In this document: in pieces, positions 1-9,384 of the stretch
Layout of the letters: each line of letters starts with the position of its first letter
Numbering within the stretch: position 1 is the stretch's first letter
From: Trinickia terrae
Lineage (GTDB): Bacteria > Pseudomonadota > Gammaproteobacteria > Burkholderiales > Burkholderiaceae
DNA length: 64,000 nucleotides
NCBI RefSeq assembly: GCF_005144415.1
Contig: NZ_SWJE01000002.1
Coordinates: forward strand, 137,723 to 201,722
Direction of reading: 5' to 3'
The notes under the pieces: model-generated
The model's database searches: none
Seen by the model: only the letters and a program-made list of their open reading frames with translations
What the model was told of the DNA's origin: nothing
Made by a program: the position numbers and the translations under genes

Positions 1-2667
1 GTCATCCATCGTGCCGACTACGCGCCGCCCGCCTTCCTGATCGATTCCGTCGCGCTCGAATTCGACCTCGTGCCCACGCGCACGATCGTCAGGAACACGA
101 TGCGCATGCGCCGCAATCCCGGCGCGGTCCGCGCACCGCGTCTCGAACTGCTGGGCGAGCAGCTCGAGCTCGTCTCGGTGGCCGTGAACGGCGCGCCGCA
201 TGCGGCCGCCCGCGCGCACGAGCACGGCCTCACGCTCGACGACGTGCCCGATGCGTTCGAGCTGACCATCGAAAGCGCTTGCGCGCCGGCCGAGAACACG
301 ACGCTCTCGGGCCTCTATGTCTCGAGCGGCAACTTCTTCACGCAATGCGAAGCCGAAGGCTTTCGCCGCATCACCTACTTCCTCGACCGCCCCGACGTGA
401 TGACCACCTACACGGTCACGCTGCGCGCGGACAAGACGGCCTATCCGGTGCTGCTCTCCAACGGCAACCTGATCGAGGAAGGCGACCTCCCCGACGGCCG
501 CCACTTCGCGAAATGGGAAGACCCGTTCAAGAAGCCGAGCTATCTGTTCGCGCTCGTGGCCGGGCAGCTCGTCGCGCTCGAGGAGCGCATCAAGAGCGCG
601 TCGGGCAAGGAAAAGCTGCTGCAGGTGTGGGTCGAGCCGCACGACCTCGGCAAGACGCGGCACGCGATGGAGTCGCTGATCCATTCGATCCGCTGGGACG
701 AAGAGCGCTTCGGGCTCGAGCTCGATCTCGACCGCTTCATGATCGTCGCCGTGAGCGACTTCAACATGGGCGCAATGGAGAACAAAGGGCTCAACGTCTT
801 CAATACGAAGTACGTGCTCGCGAATCCGGAAACGGCGACCGATACCGATTTCGCCAACATCGAGGCGGTGGTTGGCCACGAGTACTTCCACAACTGGACC
901 GGCAACCGCGTCACCTGCCGCGACTGGTTCCAGTTGAGCCTGAAGGAAGGCCTCACCGTGTTCCGCGACCAGGAGTTCTCGGCCGACATGGCGGGCGGCG
1001 CGTCGAACGAAGCCGCGCGCGCCGTGAAGCGCATCGAGGACGTGCGCGTGCTGCGCCAGATGCAGTTCGCCGAGGATTCCGGTCCGATGGCGCACCCGGT
1101 GCGCCCCGAGAGCTACGTCGAGATCAACAACTTCTACACAATGACCGTCTACGAAAAAGGCGCGGAAGTCGTGCGGATGTACCAGACGCTGTTCGGCCGT
1201 GACGGCTTCAGACGCGGCATGGATCTCTACTTCAAGCGGCACGACGGGCAGGCCGTCACCTGCGACGACTTCCGCGTCGCGCTCGCCGACGCGAACGGCC
1301 GCGACCTCGCGCAGTTCGAGGGCTGGTACAGCCAGGCGGGCACGCCGCGCGTCTCGGTGTGGACGAACTATGACGCCACCGCGCTGCGCTACACGGTCAC
1401 GCTCAAGCAAGGCTACGGCGACGTCGCGCCAGCCGCGCGCGAGACGCAAACGGGGCCGCTCCTGATTCCGTTCGCGATCGGCCTGATCGGCCGCGACGGC
1501 GCCGACATGCCGCTGCGTCTCGACGGCGAGAGTGCCGCCGCCGGCACGACGCGCGTGCTCGAATTCACCGGGACCGAGCAGACCTTCACGTTCGTCGACG
1601 TGCGCGAGGAACCGCTGCCGTCGCTGCTGCGCAATTTCTCGGCGCCGGTCGTCGTCGAATACGACTACACGGCCGGCGAGCTCGCGTTCCTGCTCGCCCA
1701 CGACAGCGACCCGTTCAACCGCTGGGAAGCCGGCCAGCGGCTCGCGACGCGCGAGCTGCTCGCGCTCGCCGCCCGCGCCGCGCAAGACGCGCCGCTCTCG
1801 CTCGACGACTCGGTCGTGGCCGCATTCGCGCGCGTGCTGAACGACGAGACGCTGTCGCCCGCATTCCGCGAACTGGCGCTGATGCTGCCGTCCGAAGCCT
1901 ATCTGGCCGAGCAGATGGCCGAGTCGAACCCGGCGGCCGTGCACCGCGCGCGGCAGTTCGTGCGCAAGCGTCTCGCCGCGGCCTTGCGCGACGACTGGCT
2001 CGCGATCCACGAGCGCCACCAAACGCCGGGCGCCTATGCGCCGACGCCGGAGGCCGCAGGCCATCGCGGCTTGAAGAACCTCGCGCTCGCCTACCTCGCC
2101 GAGCTCGACGACCCGGCCGAGGCGGTCAAGCTCGCCAGCGCGCAATACGCCGAAGCGAACAACATGACCGATCGCGCCGCGGCGCTGTCGGCGCTGCTCG
2201 CGGCGTCCACGGCGCAGGAGACGCCGGCCGCCGAAAGCGCGCTGGCCGACTTCTATCGCCGCTTCGAGAAGGAGCCGCTCGTGATCGACAAATGGTTCGC
2301 TCTGCAAGCGACGCAGCGCGGCACCGCCGCGCGTCCGGTCATCGAAGTCGTGCGCAACCTGATGACCCACCCCGCGTTCAACCTGAAGAACCCGAACCGC
2401 GCACGCTCGCTGATCTTCAGCTTCTGCTCGGCGAACCCCGCGCAGTTCCACGCGGAAGACGGCTCCGGCTACGCGTTCTGGGCCGAGCAGGTGATCGCGC
2501 TCGATGCGCTGAATCCCCAGGTCGCGGCGCGTCTCGCACGCGCGCTCGAATTGTGGCGACGCTATACGCCGGTGCTGCGCGAGAAGATGCGTGCGGCGCT
2601 CGAACAGGTGGCCGCGCAAGCGAAGTCGCGCGACGTGCGCGAGATCGTCGAGAAGGCGCTCGTCTGA
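1..2667 (+). CDS. pepN: Aminopeptidase N, 5' end outside the window
   Basis: This is a zinc metallopeptidase of the M1 family that removes N-terminal residues from peptides in the cytoplasm. The reading frame is open from base 1, so the true start lies upstream; 888 residues are present against roughly 870-900 for the family, so only a short N-terminal piece is missing. The exopeptidase motif GAMEN is at residues 257-261 of the visible part, and the zinc site HEYFH is at 293-297 with the third ligand Glu316 exactly 18 residues later. The C-terminal part is the long alpha-helical domain usual for the E. coli-type enzyme. A strong terminator follows within 45 bases. Confidence 0.97.
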   Translation, partial: VIHRADYAPPAFLIDSVALEFDLVPTRTIVRNTMRMRRNPGAVRAPRLELLGEQLELVSVAVNGAPHAAARAHEHGLTLDDVPDAFELTIESACAPAENTTLSGLYVSSGNFFTQCEAEGFRRITYFLDRPDVMTTYTVTLRADKTAYPVLLSNGNLIEEGDLPDGRHFAKWEDPFKKPSYLFALVAGQLVALEERIKSASGKEKLLQVWVEPHDLGKTRHAMESLIHSIRWDEERFGLELDLDRFMIVAVSDFNMGAMENKGLNVFNTKYVLANPETATDTDFANIEAVVGHEYFHNWTGNRVTCRDWFQLSLKEGLTVFRDQEFSADMAGGASNEAARAVKRIEDVRVLRQMQFAEDSGPMAHPVRPESYVEINNFYTMTVYEKGAEVVRMYQTLFGRDGFRRGMDLYFKRHDGQAVTCDDFRVALADANGRDLAQFEGWYSQAGTPRVSVWTNYDATALRYTVTLKQGYGDVAPAARETQTGPLLIPFAIGLIGRDGADMPLRLDGESAAAGTTRVLEFTGTEQTFTFVDVREEPLPSLLRNFSAPVVVEYDYTAGELAFLLAHDSDPFNRWEAGQRLATRELLALAARAAQDAPLSLDDSVVAAFARVLNDETLSPAFRELALMLPSEAYLAEQMAESNPAAVHRARQFVRKRLAAALRDDWLAIHERHQTPGAYAPTPEAAGHRGLKNLALAYLAELDDPAEAVKLASAQYAEANNMTDRAAALSALLAASTAQETPAAESALADFYRRFEKEPLVIDKWFALQATQRGTAARPVIEVVRNLMTHPAFNLKNPNRARSLIFSFCSANPAQFHAEDGSGYAFWAEQVIALDALNPQVAARLARALELWRRYTPVLREKMRAALEQVAAQAKSRDVREIVEKALV

Positions 2668-2707
2668 GCTGCCGGGCTCGGTCTTCCGAGCCGCCCCCTC
2701 CGGTCGA

Positions 2708-2737
2708 AACCGGCACTTCGGTGCCGGTTTTTTTTTT
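2708..2737 (+). terminator. Rho-independent terminator of pepN
   Basis: Perfect stem AACCGGCAC/GTGCCGGTT with a TTCG tetraloop followed by an uninterrupted run of T. It sits 40 bases after the pepN stop. Confidence 0.9.
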
Positions 2738-2894
2738 CGTGTCGACCCGAGTTAGCGCTTACTTGGGTCCCATGCAAAACCCTGTGGAATGCCGCTGGCC
2801 ATTCGGATAGCTGGCGCCGTCACGTCGAACCGGCGATAGTCCATCACATCGCATTTGATGGTTTACGTTTAACGTGACGCGTTATATGATCCCC

Positions 2895-3187
2895 ATGATC
2901 AAGACATTCGGCGACAAAGCCACCGCTGCGGTTTTCGAAGGATATGTCGTCCACTCGCTGCCCCGTCACATCCAGGCGGGCGCGCACCGCAAGCTGTTGC
3001 TGCTCGATGCGGCCGTCTCGCGCGAAGACCTCTACACACCGCCCGGCAACCGCCCGGCAACCGGCTGGAAGCGCTGCAAGGCGACCGCAGCGGGCAATGG
3101 AGCATACGCATCAATTCGCAATGGCGAATCTGCTTCCACTTCATCGAAGGCGAAGCGCTGAATGTCGAAATTGTCGACTATCACTGA
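2895..3187 (+). pseudogene. higB: HigB-type toxin, frameshifted by an 11-bp tandem duplication
   Basis: The N-terminus [16 protein letters not shown] and the motif PPGNR match the HigB/RelE family of ribosome-dependent mRNA interferases. The 11-mer CGCCCGGCAAC occurs twice in tandem (3040-3050 and 3051-3061). As written, the frame shifts there and stops at 3161. With one copy removed, it continues through a normal HigB C-terminus ([14 protein letters not shown], ending VEIVDYH) to a stop at 3185-3187, just upstream of the antitoxin ribosome site. I therefore call it a toxin inactivated by slippage or duplication. An upstream GTG at 2874 and ATG at 2886 are alternative starts, but MIKTF is the family start. 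The frameshifted product would keep about 55 native residues and lose the catalytic C-terminal half. Confidence 0.85.
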
Positions 3188-3200
3188 CCGGGAGGCCTCA

Positions 3201-3656
3201 ATGGCTATCGAACGCGCGGCGCTCAAGCGCGCCGACTTCACCGACATCGGCACCGGAGAGCGGATCGCCGCCGTCCATCCGGGCGAGATCCTGCGCCTGG
3301 AATTCCTCGAGCCGCTCGGCATGTCGGCCAACGCGCTCGCCCTTGCGCTGCATGTACCCGCTCCGCGCATCAACGATGTCGTGCGCGGCAAGCGCGCCGT
3401 CTCGCCGGAAACGGCGCTGCGGCTCGCGCGCTATTTCGGCACCAGCGCGACGTTCTGGCTGAACCTGCAAAACGCGCATGACCTGCGCGTCGCCACCGAT
3501 ACGGCAGGCGCGCAAATCGAACGCGAAGTCGAGCCGCTGCCGGCCGAGCTGCGCCCCAAGCGTCCCAAGACGCCGCGGCCGCTCGCGCGCATGGCGGCCG
3601 GCGCCGCACGGCGCGGCAAGGCCGGCGCCGCACGGCGCGGCAAGGCCGCCGCTTAG
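3201..3656 (+). CDS. higA: HigA-type antitoxin, XRE-family HTH
   Basis: HigA antitoxins bind the HigB toxin and repress their own operon. The protein (151 residues from this start) has the HigA signature [17 protein letters not shown] followed by a helix-turn-helix and a [11 protein letters not shown] segment. The chosen ATG has GGAG about 10 bases upstream, and the site follows the ancestral higB stop at 3187 directly. An in-frame ATG at 3162 abuts the stop of the frameshifted toxin and would add 13 residues. The C-terminus is extended by basic, Ala/Gly-rich residues made by a perfect 24-bp tandem repeat. The antitoxin outlives its toxin here. Confidence 0.9.
   Translation: MAIERAALKRADFTDIGTGERIAAVHPGEILRLEFLEPLGMSANALALALHVPAPRINDVVRGKRAVSPETALRLARYFGTSATFWLNLQNAHDLRVATDTAGAQIEREVEPLPAELRPKRPKTPRPLARMAAGAARRGKAGAARRGKAAA
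3597..3644 (+). repeat. 24-bp perfect tandem duplication in the higA 3' end
   Basis: Two exact copies (3597-3620 and 3621-3644), each encoding AGAARRGK. It is in frame and lengthens the basic tail of the antitoxin. Confidence 0.95.
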
Positions 3657-3760
3657 CGCTATCCATCCCTGCCGGTTCGCTTGCGCGCAAAAAGACACCG
3701 GACGGCCACAAGCCGGCGGGTAAAATCGAGGGCATTCCCATGCCATCCCGGAGTACCGCA

Positions 3761-4768
3761 ATGTCTTTGCAACGACGTACCACCCTAACGAAGTACCTGA
3801 TCGAGCAGCAGCGCGCGACCAACAACCTGCCCGCCGACCTGCGCCTGTTGATCGAAGTCGTCGCGCGCGCGTGCAAGAGCATCAGCTATCACGTCAGCAA
3901 GGGTGCGCTCGGCGACGCGCTCGGCACGGCCGGCAGCGAGAACGTCCAGGGCGAAGTGCAGAAGAAGCTCGACATCCTCTCGAACGAAATCCTGCTCGAC
4001 GCGAACGAATGGGGCGGCAACCTGGCGGCGATGGCGTCGGAGGAAATGGAGCATGTTTTCCCGATCCCCGCCAACTATCCGCGCGGCGAATATCTGCTGG
4101 TGTTCGATCCACTCGACGGCTCGTCGAACATCGACGTGAACGTGTCGATCGGCACGATCTTCTCGGTGCTGCGCTGTCCGGACGGCCAGCAGGCCACCGA
4201 GCAGTCGTTCCTGCAGCCGGGCACGCAGCAGGTGGCGGCGGGCTACGCCGTGTACGGCCCGCAAACCGTGCTGGTGCTCACCACGGGCAACGGTGTGAAC
4301 TGCTTCACGCTCGACCGCGAGCTCGGCTCGTGGGTGCTCACGCACGCCGACCTGCGCATTCCGGCCGACACGCGCGAGTACGCGATCAACGCGTCGAACG
4401 CGCGCCATTGGTACCCGCCGGTGCAGAAGTACATCAGCGAGCTGAACGCCGGCAAGGAAGGTCCGCGCCAGTCCGACTTCAACATGCGCTGGATCGCGTC
4501 GATGGTCGCCGACGTGCATCGCATCTTGAACCGCGGCGGCGTCTTCATGTATCCCGCCGACAAACGCACGCCGGACAAGCCGGGCAAACTGCGCCTGATG
4601 TACGAAGCGAACCCGATGGCGTTCATCGTCGAGCAGGCCGGGGGCGCTGCCACGAATGGCAAGCAGCGCATCCTGGAGATCCAACCCACGGGCCTGCACG
4701 AGCGTGTCGCGGTATTCCTCGGCTCGAAAAACGAGGTCGACCGCGTGACCCGCTACCATCTCGAATGA
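3761..4768 (+). CDS. fbp: Class 1 fructose-1,6-bisphosphatase
   Basis: This cytoplasmic enzyme hydrolyses fructose 1,6-bisphosphate to fructose 6-phosphate in gluconeogenesis. The 335-residue protein begins [17 protein letters not shown] and carries the metal/phosphate motif [13 protein letters not shown] and the late active-site segment RMLMYEANP-like [13 protein letters not shown]. The start at 3761 is preceded by CGGAG at a normal distance; an in-frame ATG at 3740 has no such site. The gene is followed by its own short spacer and the tRNA-Thr promoter. No oddities are seen. Confidence 0.96.
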   Translation: MSLQRRTTLTKYLIEQQRATNNLPADLRLLIEVVARACKSISYHVSKGALGDALGTAGSENVQGEVQKKLDILSNEILLDANEWGGNLAAMASEEMEHVFPIPANYPRGEYLLVFDPLDGSSNIDVNVSIGTIFSVLRCPDGQQATEQSFLQPGTQQVAAGYAVYGPQTVLVLTTGNGVNCFTLDRELGSWVLTHADLRIPADTREYAINASNARHWYPPVQKYISELNAGKEGPRQSDFNMRWIASMVADVHRILNRGGVFMYPADKRTPDKPGKLRLMYEANPMAFIVEQAGGAATNGKQRILEIQPTGLHERVAVFLGSKNEVDRVTRYHLE

Positions 4769-4786
4769 AAAATTTGAGCAATGGGC

Positions 4787-4816
4787 TTGCCAACCGGCTA
4801 AAAGCGCGTCTATAAT
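4787..4816 (+). promoter_or_regulatory. Sigma-70-type promoter of tRNA-Thr
   Basis: -35 TTGCCA at 4787-4792, 18-bp spacer, perfect -10 TATAAT at 4811-4816, 14 bases before the mature tRNA 5' end. Confidence 0.7.
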
Positions 4817-4830
4817 CGCGTTTCTCTGAT

Positions 4831-4906
4831 GCCGGAATAGCTCAGACGGTAGAGCAGCGCATTCGTAATGCGAAGGTCGGGGGTTCGATTCCTCTTTCCG
4901 GCACCA
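4831..4906 (+). tRNA. tRNA-Thr(CGT)
   Basis: The acceptor arms GCCGGAA and TTCCGGC pair, the T-arm reads GGTTCGATTCC, and the 3' CCA is encoded (4904-4906). The anticodon loop TTCGTAA gives anticodon CGT. Confidence 0.95.
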
Positions 4907-4916
4907 ACTGAATCAA

Positions 4917-4952
4917 GCAAAAAGCCCAGTCCTCGTGACTGGGCTTTTTGCT
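4917..4952 (+). terminator. Terminator after tRNA-Thr
   Basis: Long stem AGCAAAAAGCCCAGT/ACTGGGCTTTTTGCT with T5 inside the 3' arm; near-symmetric, so it could act on both strands. Confidence 0.85.
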
Positions 4953-4954
4953 TT

Positions 4955-5409
4955 CCGGGCGGCGAAATGAGTGAGGCGCCGCGCATATGACCGAGATAGT
5001 CGCTCGCCGATAACCCCGTCGCGACGAGCGCCCGCCTCAATTGCTTTGGATCCCGAATTGACACCCAAGCCTTCGGTCCGCCGTCCCGCCGACGCCTTGA
5101 TATCGATCGACGGGAACAGGATCTGCCGAGAACCCTCGGTGTCGCAGGCAGGGGGAAACGACAACTGCTCTTCCCCGCCTCCGTGGCGACACCCGCATGA
5201 GGCCGTCCGCCTGCGACGGAATAAACTTGACTTGGCCTCACCGCCATAGGCAAGGCCGTAATAAGAACAGACAAGGTTGCCGTTCTCAACCCCGCCTTGG
5301 AGTGCGGTGCACCGCGATTTGGACAGGCGTCGCGCGCACCCGTCCCTCGACGGACATCGACTCTAACTAAGTACGAACCGGCATAGGGTACGGACACGAA
5401 GGAGAAAAC
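4955..5409. other. Gene-poor spacer
   Basis: About 455 bases between the tRNA-Thr terminator and the next gene. Open frames exist on both strands, but none shows a ribosome site plus a recognisable domain. I see no integrase or second copy of the tRNA 3' end. Confidence 0.5.
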
Positions 5410-6387
5410 ATGCGTTGGTTGCCAGCAGTTTCGCGAACGGCCTGCCGAGCGGCGGGCGTGGCGGCAACGATCGCGGCACTGGTCGCACTCGCTACACTGG
5501 CCGCCTGCGGCGGCGCCCGTTCGTTCGGCATCTCGCCGCAGGGCGTCGCGTTCGGCCTCGCCGCACCGCGGCACATCGCCCTCGACGCCCGCGCGAACAG
5601 CGTTGCCGTGCGCCCATCGGACGGCGCGGTCTTCATCACCGACGATCGCACCAACACCGTCTTGAGCTCGGCGAATGGCGTCGCGTTCACACCGTATGCC
5701 GCGCTTCCCGTCGTCGCGGACCAGCCGAACGCGCTCAGTCAGCTGACCTTTTCCCCCTCAGCCGAGCTGTTCGTCGCGCGCTTCGGATTCGGCACGGCGG
5801 GCGCCGTGTTCGCGGTTGCCGACCGAGGCACGCTCTACGCGTTGAGCGGCCCCGATCCCGCGCGGCGCCGGCTGGGGCTTGCATCGGCCGGCAACGGCGT
5901 GCTGCTCTCGACATGGTTCGTCAAGAACGATGCAGGTCCATCGCAAGGCGGCCTGAGCCTCCTGAGCTATGACGCGGCAACCCGCACCGCGAGCGAGCGC
6001 GATCTGCTGACCGGCCTCGGCAAGCCCGTCGGCGTCGCGGTGGCGGGCGGCACCGTGTTCGTGTCGGACCAGACCGGCAACCGCATCGTCGCGGCGAACC
6101 TGGATCAACTGCTCAATGCGCCGCAGCCCCTCGCCTCCGTCACGACGTTCGCGCACGTTGAAAGTCCCGATCTGCTGGCCGTCGACGCGAGCGGCACGCT
6201 CTATACGAAGTGCAACAAAAGCGGCCTGTGCAAGATCGCGCCCGACGGCACGGTCAGCGTGCTCGCCGACGACTTTCAGGACGCTCGCGGGGTCGCCGTG
6301 GACACGGCCCGTCACAAGCTGTACGCCATCGATCGCCCGGCGTCCAAAACCTCGGCGAGCGACTTGCGGATCTTCTGGCTCAAGTAG
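5410..6387 (+). CDS. Lipoprotein with NHL/SMP-30-like beta-propeller
   Basis: The 325-residue protein starts with a hydrophobic signal segment ending in the lipobox LAAC, so it should be lipidated and sit in the envelope. The remainder is a series of propeller-like strands with repeated patterns such as VAVRPSDGAVFITDD, LAVDASGTLYT and VAVDTARHKLYAID, typical of NHL/SMP-30 folds. There are four Cys outside the lipobox region at most, and no clear catalytic signature. AAGGAG precedes the ATG at a good distance. The function is unknown; a binding or scaffolding role is only inference. It is transcribed toward the decayed TonB-receptor locus on the opposite strand. Confidence 0.75.
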   Translation: MRWLPAVSRTACRAAGVAATIAALVALATLAACGGARSFGISPQGVAFGLAAPRHIALDARANSVAVRPSDGAVFITDDRTNTVLSSANGVAFTPYAALPVVADQPNALSQLTFSPSAELFVARFGFGTAGAVFAVADRGTLYALSGPDPARRRLGLASAGNGVLLSTWFVKNDAGPSQGGLSLLSYDAATRTASERDLLTGLGKPVGVAVAGGTVFVSDQTGNRIVAANLDQLLNAPQPLASVTTFAHVESPDLLAVDASGTLYTKCNKSGLCKIAPDGTVSVLADDFQDARGVAVDTARHKLYAIDRPASKTSASDLRIFWLK

Positions 6388-6431
6388 AAGCAAACGGCCA
6401 CGCCAACGAACGGCGCGCCGCAACGAGCGCA

Positions 6432-6803
6432 TCACGACTTGCGCCCGCGCAGCTTCAGCGGCATCTGCGCGCGGCTCGCGGTGGACAGGTAAAGCCCGCC
6501 GAACACCGGGCACCACGCATCGAGCACGCGCACGAACCGGCCATCGGCAAGCTGCACGCTCACGTAGTCCTCGATCACGTCGGCGCCGGTTGCGAGCGGC
6601 GTCTTCTCGGCCTTGGATTGCGACGCCCCATGGGCGCCCGGCATGTCCATGCCGCCCATCTGCCCGGCGTGCGCGTGTGATGCGCCCGCCGCGGCCGGGG
6701 CTGGGGCCGTCGGCGCGCTCGAGGCCGTCGCCGCCGGCTGCGCGAACGCCCCGAACGACGCACATGCGATCCACGCCGCAGCGAGTTTTCTCAAAGCTGC
6801 CAT
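6432..6803 (-). CDS. Small exported protein with Met/His-rich segment
   Basis: This 123-residue protein has a signal peptide (KLAAAWIACASFGAFAQ) and then an Ala/Pro-rich linker with a Met/His-rich stretch, HAHAGQMGGMDMPGAHG, reminiscent of periplasmic copper-binding segments. Its C-terminal half (DYVSVQLADGRFVRVLDAWCPVF) has no family I can name. The start codon overlaps the last codons of the broken TonB-dependent receptor upstream, so the two were probably one operon. A link to copper is inference from residue composition only. Confidence 0.6.
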   Translation of the reverse strand: MAALRKLAAAWIACASFGAFAQPAATASSAPTAPAPAAAGASHAHAGQMGGMDMPGAHGASQSKAEKTPLATGADVIEDYVSVQLADGRFVRVLDAWCPVFGGLYLSTASRAQMPLKLRGRKS

Positions 6804-8806
6804 TTGAGTTCTCCATAGAAGGTGCGGCCGGAATACGGGTGGAAGACGTAGTAGCGGCAGTCGGTGGGGTTGTCGATGCCGACCGACGCGGTCACGTGGC
6901 GGTCGAACCGGTACTACGCCTTCAGGTCGATGACCGTAAACGAGCTGGTGCCGCCATAGACGTCCGGATTGATGTCGCTGTTGTCGAGCGCGCTGTACTG
7001 GCGCCCCGAATACCGGACACCGACACTGCCGAGCAGATGCTCGTCGAAGTGGTAGACCATCAGGAGGTTCGCTCGCACGACCGGGATGCGCGGAAAGCGC
7101 TGGCCGGCGTACGCGGGGTTCGCCGAGTCGGCGAGCGTACGCGCGCTCGCTGCGGAGACGTTCGCATCGAGATCGAGCCCTGGAACATCTCGGCGACGGC
7201 CGGAAAGCGCGTGCCCGTCGCGAACGACAAGCGGAACAGCCAGTCCTCGGTCGCCTGCCATTGCACCGATGCCTTCGGCGACAGCGCGTTCGCGCTGCGA
7301 TGGGCGTAGCCGATGGTCGTCGAGCCGTTGCCGAGCGAGCCGCCGTACGCGTTCCATTGCTCGTAGCGCAGGCCGAGCGTCGCGAGCCAGCCCGGTGCGA
7401 AGCGCCACGCGTCCTGGCCGTAGAGCGCCTGCGTGCGCGTGTTGCCCATGTAGCTGTTGGCGAGCGTCGTCGGCCGGCCGCTTCTCCAGTCCTGCGTGTT
7501 GTAGGTGCGGTTGCGCAGGAATAGGTGTCGAAGCGGTAGCCGAACGTGAAGGCATGGCCCGCGAACGACGGCGACTCAGCTCTCAGGTCGGCGGTCTGCC
7601 AGCCGTCGCCGTAGAAGATCGTGCCGGGCCGCCCTGCGCCGCGTCGGGCGGCGCGCTCGTCGAGGCGTTCAGCACGTCCTGCGAGACGTTGTACTGCGAG
7701 AGCGTTCCCGACAGGCGCCAGCCCGAATCGAGCCTGACATTGGTGCCGAGGCCGTAGAGCCAGTTCTCCTGCTTGCCGTTCTGCGGCGCGAACGCGGTCG
7801 GCGAGAAGTTGTAGGTCTTGCCGTCGATGACGACATTGCCCGCCATACACGGGGTTGCCGTTCGCGTCGCGCAGGAACGTCTCGCCATGATCGTTGTAGC
7901 GGTTCTCCCAATGGCCGAGCGTGAACGTTGCGTCGACGTGGTCGGTGAGCGCGTAGCCCATGCGCACGCTCTCGTTCGTCTGCTCGGTGTGATCGAGCGA
8001 CTGCGCGCCGACGATCACGCGCGGCTGGCCGTTCGGCCCGATGTCGCCGGCCGCGCCCGACACCGGCACCGCCGGCCCGAACTTCGCGTCGGCGCCAGGA
8101 GTCGCGGCCGCGTATTGCATCGGCTGGCTGTCGTTCTCGAGCCGGTCGAGCGAGAGCGAATATCAGAACCGGCCAACCCGGTCGGCGATGTGCGCCGACT
8201 CGCGATTGCCGCCGAAGCTTTGTGCGAAGCCGTACGGATCGTGATAGCGCTGCGTGAAAAGCTGGGTATCGAGCGATGCCTCGAGCTTGGTCGGCTTCTT
8301 CGTGGTGATCTGCACGGTCGAGCCGATCGAGTTGCCCGGATAGAGCGCCGAGAACGGGCCGTACAGGACTTCGATCTGCGCGATGTCGTCGGGTGCGATC
8401 AGCGACCAGCGCGGCGGATACGAATAGCTCGGGCCAAGCAGGTTCGAGAGCAGCAAGCCGTCGGCATAGACGAGGCCGCGCGCGCTCTGCAGCTCGTTGA
8501 AGTCGCGCCCGGCGAACGGCGCATTGCGGTCGCCGACGAAGCGCTTGCGCACCATGAGGTTCGGCATGTACTTGAGCGCGTCTTCGGCCGTGACGACGTT
8601 TTGGGTGTCGATCCGCTCGCGGTCGACGCGCTCGACGACGTCCGGCGTATGAGGCGCGAATGCGGGACGCGCGGCCGTCACATTGATGGCCGTCAGGGTC
8701 TGCGCAGGGGTCAACGAGTTGCTGGATTGAGCCGTTAACTCGGGAGCGGCCTGCGAAGCGGGAGCAGCGGGGGCGGACGGCTCCGCCCAGGCAAAATCGA
8801 TGGGAA
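6791..8806 (-). pseudogene. TonB-dependent outer-membrane receptor, multiply disrupted
   Basis: Receptor segments are found in all three minus frames. The plug domain (TAEDALKYMPNLMVR, then EVLYGPFSALYPGNSIGSTV) is at 8163-8714. Barrel strands follow, and the C-terminus ends in SGRTFYGELKWQL at 6791. Lesions I can place are: no signal peptide in frame before the mature N-terminus; TGA at 8163 where Trp is expected; single-base shifts near 7845, 7625 and 7525; a jump with missing barrel sequence near 7180 (FPAVAEMFQG to the late barrel); and TAG at 6914. So many independent hits make sequencing error an unlikely full explanation. Substrate (siderophore or copper) cannot be told. Confidence 0.88.
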
Positions 8807-8940
8807 CTATTCATTTTATTGACCCATCTCGAAAAAGAGCCGATGTGTGCCGTTAAAGCAACAGAGCCGCAACGAAACGTTTCCATGCTGGTGATGGGCA
8901 AGAGCCGCGGCAGATAATGGGATCTACTAGGAGATGAATC

Positions 8941-9090
8941 ATGGATGCCAAACCGACAAAAGTTCCGACACCCGACAAGGTGATGAGCCCGGATCCGGAA
9001 CCGGTAGGCGTTGAATTTCTCGGCGCCGAGCTGCCTGAGCATGTTCGCGCGTTCCTCGACGAACAACGCAAATCGTGCGATCCCAAGTAA
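8941..9090 (+). CDS. Small hypothetical protein (49 residues)
   Basis: Begins MDAKPTKVPTPDKVMSP and ends RKSCDPK, with a central segment VGVEFLGAELPEHVRAFLDEQ that could form an amphipathic helix. A good ribosome site (TAGGAGATG region at 8928-8936) precedes the ATG. There are no membrane segment and no known domain that I recognise. It stands alone between the decayed receptor and the chorismate mutase gene. Confidence 0.6.
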   Translation: MDAKPTKVPTPDKVMSPDPEPVGVEFLGAELPEHVRAFLDEQRKSCDPK

Positions 9091-9384
9091 ATGCGCAACT
9101 GCGCGGTATGCCGCGCCGTCCTGTGACATTTGCGCTACGCGCCGCTGGCAACGTCCGCCACGACGCCGTTTCGGCGCGCTCGTTCTCCGTCGGGCAAAGT
9201 ACGGTGCTTGCTTCGTCTCACGCCGTTTCCAACGCGCGCCTGGTCCGCGCTGGTGGTTCGAGTATCAGCGCCCGCTGATTTGCACCCGGATGCGCGGCTC
9301 ACGCGCATCGTCTATTCTTTCCCCTTTTGTTTCCGGCCTGTCGGCTTGCTTGCTCGCCGCAGCCCCTTCACTGCCCACACATCC

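Noticed and set aside
279..1202. Long open frame inside pepN in another frame
   Set aside because: Arg-rich composition typical of a shadow of a GC-rich gene; the pepN frame has all catalytic motifs.
4913..5574. Minus-strand open frames after tRNA-Thr
   Set aside because: They run through the tRNA and its terminator, lack ribosome sites and show no domain; chance frames in high-GC DNA.
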